This document shows, piece after piece, positions 1 through 7,750 of a stretch of DNA of 9,399 nucleotides (position 1 is its first letter; every line of letters begins with the position of its first letter). The stretch lies in assembly GCA_021812845.1 (NCBI GenBank), contig JAKAML010000032.1:1-9399 (forward strand), written 5' to 3'. The notes under the pieces were generated by a model, which saw only the letters and a list, made by a program, of their open reading frames with translations, had not been told where the DNA came from and searched no databases. The DNA is from Pseudomonadota bacterium (GTDB lineage Bacteria > Pseudomonadota > Alphaproteobacteria > Rhizobiales > Hyphomicrobiaceae). The translations under genes and the position numbers were made by a program.

Positions 1-1736
1 GCAAGCGGATCGAGGATGTGAAGCTCGCGGGGTCGGGCGCGGGCGCCGCCGCCCTCGCCTGTCTCGATCTCCTCGTCTCGCTCGGCCTGAGGCGCGAGAA
101 CGTGACGATCTCCGACATCAAGGGCGTGGTCTACGAAGGCCGTACCGAGCTGATGGACGAGTACAAGGAGCGGTTCGCCCAAGCCACGCCGAAGCGCACG
201 CTCGCCGAGATCCTCGAGGGCGCCGACATCTTCCTCGGCCTGTCGGCGGGCGGCATCCTGAAGCCCGAGATGCTGAAGAGCATGGCGGCGAGGCCGATCG
301 TGATGGCGCTCGCGAACCCCGAGCCCGAGATCCGGCCGGAGCTCGCGAAGGAGGCCCGCAGCGACGCGCTGATCTGCACCGGCCGCTCCGACTACCCGAA
401 CCAGGTCAACAACGTGCTGTGCTTCCCGTTCATCTTCCGCGGCGCGCTCGATGCGGGTGCCACCGGCATCACCGACGAGATGAAGATGGCGGCGGTGCGC
501 GCCATCGCCGAGCTGGCGCAGGCGGAGACGTCGGACGTCGTCGCCAACGCCTACCGCGCCGAGCAGGCGAGCTTCGGGCCCGACTACCTGATCCCGAAGC
601 CGTTCGACCCGCGGCTGATCGAGCGCATCGCCCCCGCCGTCGCCGAGGCCGCGGCGAAGAGCGGCGTCGCGACGCGGCCCATCGCCGATCTCGATGCCTA
701 CCGGCAGAGCCTCGGCCGCTTCGTCTATCATTCCGGCCCGAGCATGAAGCCGGTGCTCGATGCCGCCAAGCGGCAGCCGAAGCGCGTGATCTATGCCGAG
801 GGCGAGGACGAGCGCGTCCTGCGCGCGGCGCAGACCATCGTCGACGAGAAGCTGGCGTTCCCCGTCCTCATCGGACGCGACACGGTCATCAAGACCCGCA
901 TCGGCTCGCTCGGGCTCAGGCTCAGGCCCGGCACGGACTGCGAGATCGTGCACGGCATCTCGCACCACCAGCACCGCGACGTCGAGAGCCAGTACTTCGA
1001 GCTGATGAAGCGGCGCGGCGTCACGCTCGCGATGGCGCGCGAGGCGATGCGTTCCCAGCAGACGCTGATCGCGGCGATGTACCTGCGGCGGGGCTACGTA
1101 GACGCCATGCTGTGCGGGTTGCGCGGCACCTACGACGAGCACCTCGCGCACGTCCGCGAGGTGATCGGCACGCGGGCCGGGACCTCGACGCTCGCGGCCA
1201 TGAACATGCTGATGCTGCCGGACCGGCAGCTCTTCATCTGCGATACCTACGTCAATCGCCAGCCGACGATCGAGCAGATCGTCGAGATGACGGTGCTGGC
1301 CGCCGACGAGGTGCGCCGCTTCGGCATGATACCGCAGGTGGCGCTGCTCTCGCATTCGAGCTTCGGAAGCTCGAGCGCATGGGACGCGCAGACGATGCGC
1401 GATGCGATGGCAATCCTCGCCGAGCGCGCGCCCGACCTGATGGTCGACGGCGAAATGCGCGCCGACGCGGCCCTGTCGCGCGAGGTTCGAGACACCGTCT
1501 TTCCCGGCTCGCGTCTCGAACGCGAGGCGAACCTCCTCATCATGCCCAACGTTGACGCCGCCAACATCGGCTATAATCTGCTGAAGGTCGCGGCGTCGAA
1601 CAACATCACGGTGGGGCCGATCCTGCTCGGCACGTCAAAGCCCGCCCACATCCTCGAGCCGACCGCCAGCGTGCGACGCATCGTCAACATGACCGCCCTC
1701 GCAGCGGTCGATGCCGCCTCCCACGGCGGTGCGTGA
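1..1736 (+). CDS. maeB: NADP-dependent malic enzyme with C-terminal phosphotransacetylase-like domain (5' partial)
   Basis: Oxidative decarboxylation of malate to pyruvate with reduction of NAD(P), in the cytoplasm; it feeds pyruvate and NADPH from C4 acids. The reading frame is open to the left edge (first whole codon at 3, reading KRIEDVK), so the GTG at 18 is not the real start and roughly 180-190 N-terminal residues are missing, judging from the usual 750-770 residues. In the visible 577 residues, the malic NAD-binding domain has the dinucleotide loop GSGAGAAA (10-17), then GVVYEGR, NPEPEI (105-110) and GRSDYPNQVNN (127-137). A linker near 225-245 leads to a phosphotransacetylase-like domain (about 250-572) with YAEGEDERVLRAA and MPNVDAANIGYNLLK. 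In known chimeric malic enzymes this domain is generally not an active phosphotransacetylase and is thought to serve oligomerisation and acetyl-CoA regulation. NADP rather than NAD preference (TME versus DME type) cannot be settled from this fragment. Stop TGA at 1734. Confidence 0.95.
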   Translation, partial: KRIEDVKLAGSGAGAAALACLDLLVSLGLRRENVTISDIKGVVYEGRTELMDEYKERFAQATPKRTLAEILEGADIFLGLSAGGILKPEMLKSMAARPIVMALANPEPEIRPELAKEARSDALICTGRSDYPNQVNNVLCFPFIFRGALDAGATGITDEMKMAAVRAIAELAQAETSDVVANAYRAEQASFGPDYLIPKPFDPRLIERIAPAVAEAAAKSGVATRPIADLDAYRQSLGRFVYHSGPSMKPVLDAAKRQPKRVIYAEGEDERVLRAAQTIVDEKLAFPVLIGRDTVIKTRIGSLGLRLRPGTDCEIVHGISHHQHRDVESQYFELMKRRGVTLAMAREAMRSQQTLIAAMYLRRGYVDAMLCGLRGTYDEHLAHVREVIGTRAGTSTLAAMNMLMLPDRQLFICDTYVNRQPTIEQIVEMTVLAADEVRRFGMIPQVALLSHSSFGSSSAWDAQTMRDAMAILAERAPDLMVDGEMRADAALSREVRDTVFPGSRLEREANLLIMPNVDAANIGYNLLKVAASNNITVGPILLGTSKPAHILEPTASVRRIVNMTALAAVDAASHGGA

Positions 1737-1746
1737 TCGGGCCTCG

Positions 1747-1768
1747 GTGCCGCGGGTGGAAGCGGCGT
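1747..1768. terminator. GC-rich hairpin in convergent gap, possible bidirectional terminator
   Basis: The arms GCCGC (1749-1753) and GCGGC (1762-1766) form a 5-bp all-GC stem around an 8-nt loop, extendable by two G-T wobble pairs on the + strand. It lies in the 40-bp gap between the converging malic enzyme and TauE/SafE stop codons, where both units need to end. There is no T-tract on either side, so it is not a canonical intrinsic terminator. In DNA this GC-rich, such a stem can also arise by chance. Confidence 0.25.
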
Positions 1769-1776
1769 CGACAGCG

Positions 1777-2556
1777 TCAGAACAGCGACCGGATCGGGTT
1801 CGACGGATCGAGCAGCAGGCGGATCGCGAGCGCGCAGCAGACGACGACCAGCAGCGGACGGATCAGGCCGGCGCCGAACCTCAAGGCGATGCGCGAGCCG
1901 ATCTGGGCGCCGAGGAAGGCGCCCGCCGCCATCACGAGGCCGTAGCGGACGTTGATTGCGCCCATGGCCCAGAACACGGCCAGGCTGCCGAGGTTGCTGC
2001 CGGCGTTGGCGATCTTGGTGTGAACGGTCGCGCGCAGCACGCCCATGCCGAGCAGCGTCACGAACCCCACCATGAAGAAGGTGCCGGTTCCAGGTCCGAA
2101 CAGGCCGTCGTAGAAGCCGATCGCCGGCACGAGCGTCGCCGCGAAGAGGCCGGTTCCGATCCGGGCGCGGCGGTCCTCGTCGGACATCCCGCGGCGGGTC
2201 GCGAAGAAGATCGCGATGACGATGAGCAGGATCGGGATCGCCGCCTCGAGCACCCGGCGCGGCAGGATGCCGACCGAAAGCGCGCCCGCCATGGCGCCCG
2301 CCATCGACACGAGCCCGAGGGGAACCGCCGTCCGCGGCTCGACCAGGCCACGCCGCCAGAACACGAGGCTCGACGTGACCGAGCCGAACGAGCCCTGGAG
2401 CTTGTTGGTGGCCAGCGTCTCGACGGGGCCAAGCCCGGCGAGCAGCAGCGCCGGGACGGTCATCAACCCACCGCCGCCGGCGATGGCGTCGATCGCCGCC
2501 GCGACGAGGCCGACCGCGAACAGGACGGCGAGGAGATCGAGATCGCCGCCGGCCAT
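1777..2556 (-). CDS. TauE/SafE (TSUP) family membrane transporter
   Basis: A 259-residue polytopic inner-membrane protein of the TauE/SafE family; characterised members export small organic or sulfur anions such as sulfite or sulfoacetate, but the substrate here cannot be read from sequence. About eight hydrophobic segments are visible (roughly 8-26, 31-45, 76-96, 104-120, 136-150, 158-175, 187-202 and 205-250 as one or two). The family's two half-repeats show clearly. The N-terminal half has AIAGGGGLMTVPALL followed by LATNKLQGSFGS; the C-terminal half has GFYDGLFGPGTGTFF (147-161) followed by KIANAGSNLGS. The length is normal and the frame intact. The ATG at 2556 lies 4 nt after the stop of the transglycosylase gene, with GGTGAGCGG just ahead, so the two are almost certainly co-transcribed and perhaps translationally coupled. 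No sulfur-metabolism gene is nearby to suggest a substrate. Confidence 0.93.
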   Translation of the reverse strand: MAGGDLDLLAVLFAVGLVAAAIDAIAGGGGLMTVPALLLAGLGPVETLATNKLQGSFGSVTSSLVFWRRGLVEPRTAVPLGLVSMAGAMAGALSVGILPRRVLEAAIPILLIVIAIFFATRRGMSDEDRRARIGTGLFAATLVPAIGFYDGLFGPGTGTFFMVGFVTLLGMGVLRATVHTKIANAGSNLGSLAVFWAMGAINVRYGLVMAAGAFLGAQIGSRIALRFGAGLIRPLLVVVCCALAIRLLLDPSNPIRSLF

Positions 2557-2560
2557 CCGC

Positions 2561-3865
2561 TCACCGGCCGCCGCGCAGCGCCGCGAGGAGCTCGGGGGTG
2601 GGGTAGCTGTCGGCGATCTGGCCGAGTTTCAACTGCATCGCCTTGACGGCGGCGCGGGTGCCGGCGCCGATCTTGCCGTCGGGCTCGCCGACGTCGTAGC
2701 CGCGCCGCTTCAGCAGCACCTGCGTCTCCTTCACCTCGTCGGCGGTCAGCGCCGGAATGGGCTGCCCGTTGCCGCTCGACACCGGCGGCGCGCCGGCGAG
2801 GCGGCTGGCGAGGTGGGCGGCGGTGATGGCATAGGTCAGCGACTGGTTCCAGCGTGTATAGACGTCGAAATTGCGATAGGCGAGGAAGGCCGGGCCGTTG
2901 CGCCCCATGGGCAGCAGGAGCGAGGCCGGCAACTGGTCGCCCGGTAGCGGCCTGCCTGCGACCCCCGTGACGCCCCAGCCGATCCACTTCGACCGCGGAT
3001 GCCTGATCGAGAGGTCGGCCTGGTCCCACGGCAGGCTGGCCGGCACCTTGACCTCCTCGAGCCACGGCTCGCCGCGCGCCCAGTCGAGCGACTTGATGAA
3101 CGCCGCCGTCGATCCGATGATGTCCGGTATGGAGCGGATCAGGTCGCGCTTGCCGTCGCCGTCGTAGTCGACGGCGTGGTTCAGGTAGTGGGCGGGCAGG
3201 AACTGGGTCTGGCCGAGCTCTCCCGCCCAGGAGCCGATCATCTCCTCGGGGCCGAGGTCGCCGCGCTCGATGATGCGCAGCGCCGCCTTGAGCTCGGCGC
3301 GGAACATCTCGCCACGCCGGCAGTCGTAGGCCAGCGTGACCAGCGAGCGCAGGACGCTCAGCTTGCCCATGCCGACGCCGAAATCGCTTTCGAGCGCCCA
3401 GAACCCGGTGATGACCGGCGCCGGCACGCCGTATTCCTTCTCGGCGCGGGCGAACACGTCCTGATGCTGCGCCACGCGCTTGCGGCCGTTCTCGTAGCGG
3501 TTCCTGGTTGCGAGCTTGCCGTAGAACTCGAGGAAGGTCTGGTTGAAGAACGACTGTTTGCGGTCGCGGGCGATGATCGACGGGTCCATCGTCATGCCGC
3601 CGAGTGCAGTCTGGACCGTCGCCGGCTTGATGCCCTCGGCGATCGCTTCCTTCTTGAAGGCCGCGAACCAGCCGTCGAAGTCGCCGATGTTCTGGCAATT
3701 GCGGTTGTTGGCCGGCGGCGGGGTCGAAGGATGAGCGGCGACCGGGGCGGGCTTGCCCGCGGGAGCGTTGCGCGGGGCAGGATTGGCATCGGCGATGCCG
3801 GTCGGGCCGGAAGCGGAGAACAGGGCGCCAAATGCGACCGCGACGGTGACGAGCTTGCAGCGCAT
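2561..3865 (-). CDS. Secreted lytic murein transglycosylase, MltB-like (SLT_2) with C-terminal peptidoglycan-binding domain
   Basis: Cleaves the glycan strand of peptidoglycan between MurNAc and GlcNAc, leaving a 1,6-anhydro end; acts in the periplasm. The start is ATG 3865, not the upstream in-frame codons, because AGGAAGA lies 6 nt ahead and a signal peptide follows at once (hydrophobic core at about 5-18, likely cut near A25-N28). There is no lipobox, so it is probably soluble, unlike E. coli MltB. After a Pro/Ala-rich linker (28-53), the catalytic domain spans about 57-355: catalytic Glu159 in FWALESDFG, YDCRRGEMFRAEL, GELGQTQFLP (215-224), and an EF-hand-like DYDGDGKRD (233-241) matching the calcium site of Slt35/MltB. 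RNFDVYTRWNQS closes the domain. A PG_binding_1-type domain follows (about 374-430: QVLLKRRGYDVGEPDGKIGAGTR split across its core). Cys57 and Cys182 could form a disulfide. Length 434 aa. First gene of a two-gene unit with the TSUP transporter. Confidence 0.95.
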   Translation of the reverse strand: MRCKLVTVAVAFGALFSASGPTGIADANPAPRNAPAGKPAPVAAHPSTPPPANNRNCQNIGDFDGWFAAFKKEAIAEGIKPATVQTALGGMTMDPSIIARDRKQSFFNQTFLEFYGKLATRNRYENGRKRVAQHQDVFARAEKEYGVPAPVITGFWALESDFGVGMGKLSVLRSLVTLAYDCRRGEMFRAELKAALRIIERGDLGPEEMIGSWAGELGQTQFLPAHYLNHAVDYDGDGKRDLIRSIPDIIGSTAAFIKSLDWARGEPWLEEVKVPASLPWDQADLSIRHPRSKWIGWGVTGVAGRPLPGDQLPASLLLPMGRNGPAFLAYRNFDVYTRWNQSLTYAITAAHLASRLAGAPPVSSGNGQPIPALTADEVKETQVLLKRRGYDVGEPDGKIGAGTRAAVKAMQLKLGQIADSYPTPELLAALRGGR

Positions 3866-3870
3866 CGGAA

Positions 3871-3877
3871 TCTTCCT
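3871..3877 (-). promoter_or_regulatory. Ribosome binding site deciding the transglycosylase start
   Basis: On the minus strand this reads AGGAAGA, 5-6 nt before the ATG at 3865. It fixes the start 33 codons inside the longest open frame, whose extra N-terminal residues are Arg/Pro-rich and would block the signal peptide. Confidence 0.75.
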
Positions 3878-3955
3878 GTGCGTGGGTGGGGGTCGTGCAA
3901 CGCCTGATGCGCGACGTCGGGCGGGGCGACACGGTGAGGGGCCCTCGGCGCGGAT

Positions 3956-3984
3956 TACACACAACAGGTGAAGATGGCCGTCAA
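3956..3984 (-). promoter_or_regulatory. Candidate sigma-70-type promoter of the transglycosylase-TSUP unit
   Basis: On the minus strand, a -35-like TTGACG (3984-3979) is separated by 17 nt from TGTGTA (3961-3956). An alternative reading puts the -10 at TGTAAT (3959-3954) with a 19-nt spacer. The -35 matches the consensus well and the -10 only loosely. Transcription would begin near 3948, giving a leader of about 80 nt before the ATG at 3865. A short palindrome, GAGGG-G-CCCTC (3936-3946), sits at or just after the predicted start. The site lies in the only intergenic region large enough to hold a promoter for this unit. Inference from sequence only. Confidence 0.4.
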
Positions 3985-4022
3985 GAGACGGAGACGGACG
4001 GGACCGTAGCAGGCGCGGACGG

Positions 4023-4037
4023 CGATTCGATTAATCG
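4023..4037. repeat. A+T-rich palindrome downstream of cydC
   Basis: The perfect 10-bp palindrome CGATTAATCG (4028-4037) is preceded by another CGATT (4023-4027). The 15 bases can therefore also fold as CGATT-cgatt-AATCG, a 5-bp stem with a 5-nt loop. It stands in an A+T-rich patch (about 4024-4050), unusual for this window, 28 nt beyond the cydC stop and upstream of the candidate transglycosylase promoter. It could be a protein-binding site or part of a weak transcript end for the cyd operon; no T-tract follows, so a classical intrinsic terminator is unlikely. Confidence 0.35.
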
Positions 4038-4064
4038 TGTCTATTCATGTGGTTACCGCCAGCC

Positions 4065-5810
4065 TCAGGTCGGGTCCGGGCGGTCTCCGAGGCGCGAATG
4101 GAAGGCGGCGAGCGGGCCTCCGGCGCGCGACAGATCCCGGAAGCGGCCGCGATCGGCGACCCTCCCGCCCTCGAGCACGACGATCTCGTCCATGGCGTCG
4201 AGGCCGGCCGGACGATGCGTGACGAGGAGGATGCTGCGGTCGCGCGCCGCCACGAGAACGCCCTCCATCAGCCGCGCGGCCGTCTCCGCATCGAGCCCCT
4301 CGGTGGGCTCGTCGAGGATCAGGATCGGGGCATCCTTGAGAAGCGCACGCGCAACCGAAAGCCGGCGCGCCTCGCCGCCCGAGAGGAGGTGGCCGCGGGC
4401 GCCGACGAAGGTGGCGTAGCCCTTGGGCATCGCGGAGACGACATCGTGGATCTGCGCCGCGCGCGCCGCGGCCTCGATCTCGGCGTCGGTGGCTTCGGGG
4501 CGGCCCAGTCGCAGATTGTCGCGAACGGTGGCGGCAAAGAGGTGCGGGTGCTGGGGCGCGACCGCGATGCGGCGGCGGCAGGCATCGAGCGGCAGCCGGT
4601 CGACGGACACGCCACCCAGGCGGATCTCGCCGACGCAGGGATTCCAGAACCGCATGGCGAGATGCGCGACGCTCGACTTGCCGGCCCCCGTCTCGCCGAC
4701 GAGCGCGATCCGGCGGCGCTCGCGGAGATCGAGGTCGAGCGCCGACAACACGAGCGGACCGTCGGCGCGATAGCGGAAGGAGACATCCGCAAAGACGAGG
4801 TCGGATGCGGCCGGCATCGGGACGGGCCGCGGAGGGTCGGTGACGGCGGCCGGCTGATCGACGAGGGCGAACAGGCGTCGGGCGGAGGCCAGCGTTCCGG
4901 CCAGCGACTGTGCGGCCAGCGGCAGCGGCGCGACCGCGTCGAAGCTGGCCACGGCGAGGAGCACCAGCATCGGCAGCTCGGCCGGTGCGAGACGCGCGGA
5001 CGTAACCAGTGGAATTGCGAGCACGAGCACGGCGAGGGCGGAGAGATTGGCGGCGAGACCGACGCCTGCGAGGGAGAGGCCCTGAAGCCGTGCCAGTCGC
5101 GCCTCCGCGGCGAGCTGGCGATCGTCGAGGGCGGCGAGACGTGCGGTGAGCGCGGTTTCGAGCCCGGCGAGCTTCAGGTCCGCGAGGCCGTCGAACCGAT
5201 CGACCAGAAGCTCCTTCATCCCGGCCGTGACCGCCTGCTGGTCGCGGCTCGGCGACGCGCCGGAGCGGGCCGCCCAACAGGGAAGGGCTGCGCCCGCGGC
5301 GAGCAGCAGCAGCAGGACGCAGAGTGCGACGGCCCCATCGTAGAGCGCGAGCACGGCGGTGACGACGGTCGTGGCCAGCACCGCGACGACGACAGGGGAC
5401 AGGAGCCTCAGGAACACGAGTTCCAGCCGCTCGATGTCGTTGCGGATCCGCGCCAGGACGTCGCCCGACGCCGCTCCGGCGAGGCGCGCCGGGGCGAGCG
5501 GCTCGAGCGCATCGTAGAACCAGCGCCGGAGCCCGGCGAGAACGCGGAACGTGGCCTCGTGGCTCGACACGCGCTCGCCGTAGCGACCGGCAGTGCGGGC
5601 GATGGCCAGCGCGCGGATGATCGCGCCGGGGGTGAAATAATTCATGGTGGCGCCGGCGGCGCCGGCCAGCGCCATGGAGGCGATGAACCAGCCCGAGACC
5701 GCCATCAGCAGGATTCCCGACAACGTCGCGACGAGAGCCAGCAGGACGGCGAGCGCCATCGCTCCGCGATTGCGCCCCATGAGCGCGAGCAGCCGGAGGA
5801 TGTCGCTCAC
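4065..5810 (-). CDS. cydC: Heterodimeric ABC exporter subunit CydC (cytochrome bd assembly)
   Basis: One half of the CydDC inner-membrane ABC transporter required for assembly of cytochrome bd. It was historically described as a cysteine/glutathione exporter and more recently as a heme transporter. The 581 residues comprise an N-terminal six-helix transmembrane domain (about 1-310) and a complete ATPase domain: Walker [10 protein letters not shown] (372-380), Q-loop Gln420, signature LLSGGE (475-480), Walker [13 protein letters not shown] (496-507) and switch His532. The segment [20 protein letters not shown] aligns with E. coli CydC, placing His84 at the position of His85, reported as a heme ligand there. 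DEPTEGLD also matches E. coli CydC, which separates it from CydD. The start is GTG 5810, overlapping the cydD stop as GTGA, with GGGAGG 6 nt upstream (5817-5822). The next in-frame Met is residue 11 and lacks this support. Last gene of the cyd operon. Confidence 0.96.
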   Translation of the reverse strand: MSDILRLLALMGRNRGAMALAVLLALVATLSGILLMAVSGWFIASMALAGAAGATMNYFTPGAIIRALAIARTAGRYGERVSSHEATFRVLAGLRRWFYDALEPLAPARLAGAASGDVLARIRNDIERLELVFLRLLSPVVVAVLATTVVTAVLALYDGAVALCVLLLLLAAGAALPCWAARSGASPSRDQQAVTAGMKELLVDRFDGLADLKLAGLETALTARLAALDDRQLAAEARLARLQGLSLAGVGLAANLSALAVLVLAIPLVTSARLAPAELPMLVLLAVASFDAVAPLPLAAQSLAGTLASARRLFALVDQPAAVTDPPRPVPMPAASDLVFADVSFRYRADGPLVLSALDLDLRERRRIALVGETGAGKSSVAHLAMRFWNPCVGEIRLGGVSVDRLPLDACRRRIAVAPQHPHLFAATVRDNLRLGRPEATDAEIEAAARAAQIHDVVSAMPKGYATFVGARGHLLSGGEARRLSVARALLKDAPILILDEPTEGLDAETAARLMEGVLVAARDRSILLVTHRPAGLDAMDEIVVLEGGRVADRGRFRDLSRAGGPLAAFHSRLGDRPDPT

Positions 5811-7579
5811 CGCGCACCTCCCGCGGCGGCCCGACCCGCCTCCCCGCCGGCCAGCCGCGCGTAGAGACCACCGGCCGCGACGAGTTCGTCGTGCCGGCCC
5901 GTGGCGACGAGCCGGCCCCCGTCGAGCACCAGGATGCGATCCGCGGCGCGGACGGTCTCCAGACGATGGGCAATGGTCAGCGACGTGCGGCCCGCGAGCA
6001 GGCAGTCGATCGCGCCCGTCAAGGCGGCCTCGGTCGCCCGGTCGAGATGGGCCGTCGGCTCGTCGAGCAGCACGACGGCCGGATCGCGGTGGAAGGCGCG
6101 CGCCAGCGCGACGCGCTGCGCCTCGCCGCCGGACAGCCCGGCGCCGCCGTCGCCGATCAGGGTGTCGAACCCCTGCGGCAGGCGGGCGACGAGGTCATAT
6201 GCGCGTGCATTGCGAGCCGCCACGGTCACGGATTCCCGCACGGCGCCGGCATCGTCGCGCGTGCCGTCCGTCATGGCGATGTTCTCTTCGACGCTCGCGC
6301 GGAAGATGTGCGGACGCTGCGGCAGCGCAGCGATCCGCCGGCGCCAGGCGAGGGCATCCAGCTCCTCGAGCGGAACGCCGTCGACGAGGATGCAGCCCGC
6401 GGTCGGCGCGAGGAAGCCGCTCACGAGACCGAGCACCGTCGTCTTTCCGGCGCCGCTCGGACCGACGAGCGCGATCCGCTCGCCGGGAGCGACGTCGAAG
6501 CTGAGACCCGTCAGCCCCGTGCGGCCATCGGGGAACGCGACCGAAACGTCGTCGAAGCGGATGCGCGGCGGTCCCGCGGTGCCGGGTCGCCGCCGGTCGC
6601 CATCGCGAACGGGAGCGGTCGTCGCCAGCAGCTCGACGAGCTCGCCGGCCGCGCCGATCGCCTCCATGCGGGCGTGGTAGTGCGTCCCCAGCGCGCGCAG
6701 CGGCGCGTAGAGCTCCGGCGCCAAGAGCAGCACGAACATGCCGTTGAAGAACGCAAGGTCGCCCCACAACAGCCGGAACCCGACCAGGACGGCGACCATC
6801 GCGATCGAGACCGTCGCCAGGAATTCGAGCGCGAGCGAGGACAGGAAGGCCAAGCGCAGCACCGCCATGGTGTCGCGGCGGTAGCCCTCGGCCATGGCCG
6901 AGACGACCTCGGCCTCGCGGCGGCCGGCGTCGAACAGCTTCAGCGTGGTCAAGCCCTGGATGACGTCGAGCAGGTGGCCGGACATGCGGACGAGCGCCGA
7001 CCACTGCCGCTGGCTCAGCTTCTCGGCGCCGGCGCCGATCAGGATCATGAAAACGGGGATGAGGGGCGCCGTGACCACGAACACGAGCGCCGCCAGCCAG
7101 TCGTAGGGCACGACGGCGGCCAGCATCGCCACGGGCACCGTCGCGGTCAGCGCCGCCGCCGGCAGATAGCGGGCGTAATAGGACTGCACGGCGTCGACGC
7201 CGTCGGTGACGGTCGTGGCGAGCGCGCCGGTGTCGTGGCCCGCGAGGCGGGCCGGTCCCAGCGCCAGGACATGATCGAGAAGGCGCGCGCGCAAGCCGCG
7301 TCGCACTTCCGCGCCGGCGGCGACCGCGGCGGTCTCGCCCACATAGGCGAGGACGGCGCGCGCGAGAAATACGGGCGGCAGAAGCACGAGCCGGTCGGAG
7401 ACGGCGGCGAGGTCCGCCTTGCCGAACAGGACGTCGGCGAGGATCGAGGCGACGAGCCAGGCCTGGACGATGGTGAGAAGCCCGGCACCGACGCCCGCGC
7501 CGACAGCGATGCGCAGCGGGCGGCGGGCGAGGGACCGTTGCGACTTGAGGAAGCCTTCGAGCCGCGCGGTATCAGCCAC
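5807..7579 (-). CDS. cydD: Heterodimeric ABC exporter subunit CydD (cytochrome bd assembly)
   Basis: Partner of CydC in the inner-membrane ABC transporter needed to mature cytochrome bd. The 590 residues begin with a transmembrane domain (about 20-320) strongly resembling E. coli Cyd[19 protein letters not shown]-like SYYARYLP (133-140), [13 protein letters not shown] (170-182), LSGHFLD-like MSGHLLD (199-205), [13 protein letters not shown] (241-253) and [19 protein letters not shown] (285-303). The ATPase domain is complete: Walker [10 protein letters not shown] (373-381), Q-loop Gln421, signature LSGGE (482-486), Walker [13 protein letters not shown] (502-513) and switch His538. The start is GTG 7579, read in a +1 overlap of 8 nt with the end of cydX. 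No strong Shine-Dalgarno is visible, so translation probably depends on coupling to cydX. The Arg/Ala/Gly-rich C-terminus overlaps the cydC start by 4 nt. Confidence 0.96.
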   Translation of the reverse strand: MADTARLEGFLKSQRSLARRPLRIAVGAGVGAGLLTIVQAWLVASILADVLFGKADLAAVSDRLVLLPPVFLARAVLAYVGETAAVAAGAEVRRGLRARLLDHVLALGPARLAGHDTGALATTVTDGVDAVQSYYARYLPAAALTATVPVAMLAAVVPYDWLAALVFVVTAPLIPVFMILIGAGAEKLSQRQWSALVRMSGHLLDVIQGLTTLKLFDAGRREAEVVSAMAEGYRRDTMAVLRLAFLSSLALEFLATVSIAMVAVLVGFRLLWGDLAFFNGMFVLLLAPELYAPLRALGTHYHARMEAIGAAGELVELLATTAPVRDGDRRRPGTAGPPRIRFDDVSVAFPDGRTGLTGLSFDVAPGERIALVGPSGAGKTTVLGLVSGFLAPTAGCILVDGVPLEELDALAWRRRIAALPQRPHIFRASVEENIAMTDGTRDDAGAVRESVTVAARNARAYDLVARLPQGFDTLIGDGGAGLSGGEAQRVALARAFHRDPAVVLLDEPTAHLDRATEAALTGAIDCLLAGRTSLTIAHRLETVRAADRILVLDGGRLVATGRHDELVAAGGLYARLAGGEAGRAAAGGAR

Positions 7580-7715
7580 CGCCGCCGGCCTCGTCCCGCT
7601 GCTCGCGCGCCTCGTCGTCGGCCTCGAAGGCGTTCTGGAACTCGTACCACATCACGTTGATGACACCGAGCGCCAGCGCCGCGGTCACACCGAGGATCCA
7701 GGTGAAGTACCACAT
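7572..7715 (-). CDS. cydX: Cytochrome bd small subunit CydX
   Basis: A 47-residue single-pass membrane protein that binds CydA and stabilises the heme site of cytochrome bd (role known from E. coli CydX/YbgT). The N-terminus MWYFTWILG is nearly the same as the E. coli MWYFAWILG, followed by a hydrophobic helix to about residue 22 with the family's GVI element. An acidic tail ([12 protein letters not shown]) and four glycines follow. E. coli CydX is about 37 residues, so the tail is longer here. The start is ATG 7715, with AGAAAGG (7724-7730) 8 nt upstream. It sits 35 nt after cydB and overlaps the cydD GTG start by 8 nt. The same frame is open far upstream through the antisense-free body of cydB, so automatic callers could miss this gene or misplace its start. 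Confidence 0.93.
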   Translation of the reverse strand: MWYFTWILGVTAALALGVINVMWYEFQNAFEADDEAREQRDEAGGGG

Positions 7716-7750
7716 GTCGAATGCCTTTCTGCCGCCGGGTCGGCGGCCGA

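Noticed and set aside
1713..1730. Hairpin CCGCC-6 nt-GGCGG at the 3' end of the malic enzyme gene as a terminator
   Set aside because: It lies inside the coding region before the stop codon, has only five GC pairs and no T-tract. The gap hairpin at 1747-1768 is the better candidate.
2463..3962. Minus-strand open frame of 499 codons overlapping the transglycosylase gene in another frame
   Set aside because: Arg/Pro-rich shadow frame without motifs; the overlapping frame carries a signal peptide, the catalytic Glu motif and a peptidoglycan-binding domain.
3866..4064. FNR/Anr box (TTGAT-N4-ATCAA type) that might control neighbouring genes
   Set aside because: No match seen in this gap. Control of the cyd operon would lie upstream of cydA, outside the window.
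5299..5315. AGC triplet run resembling a microsatellite
   Set aside because: It encodes a run of leucines in a CydC transmembrane helix; too short to be a meaningful tandem repeat.
5648..5668. Tandem GGCGCCGGC repeat
   Set aside because: Two 9-bp copies encode an Ala/Gly-rich stretch (GAAGA) of a CydC membrane segment; simple codon bias in GC-rich DNA.
4047..5864. Open frame of 605 codons on the + strand opposite cydC
   Set aside because: Its product is rich in Arg, Gly, Glu, Asp and His with no recognisable domain, the usual shadow of a GC-rich gene on the other strand. cydC has full family motifs.
5891..7660. Open frame of 589 codons on the + strand opposite cydD
   Set aside because: Low-complexity Arg/Glu/Gly/His composition, no motifs, and it runs across the cydX-cydD junction; cydD is unmistakable.
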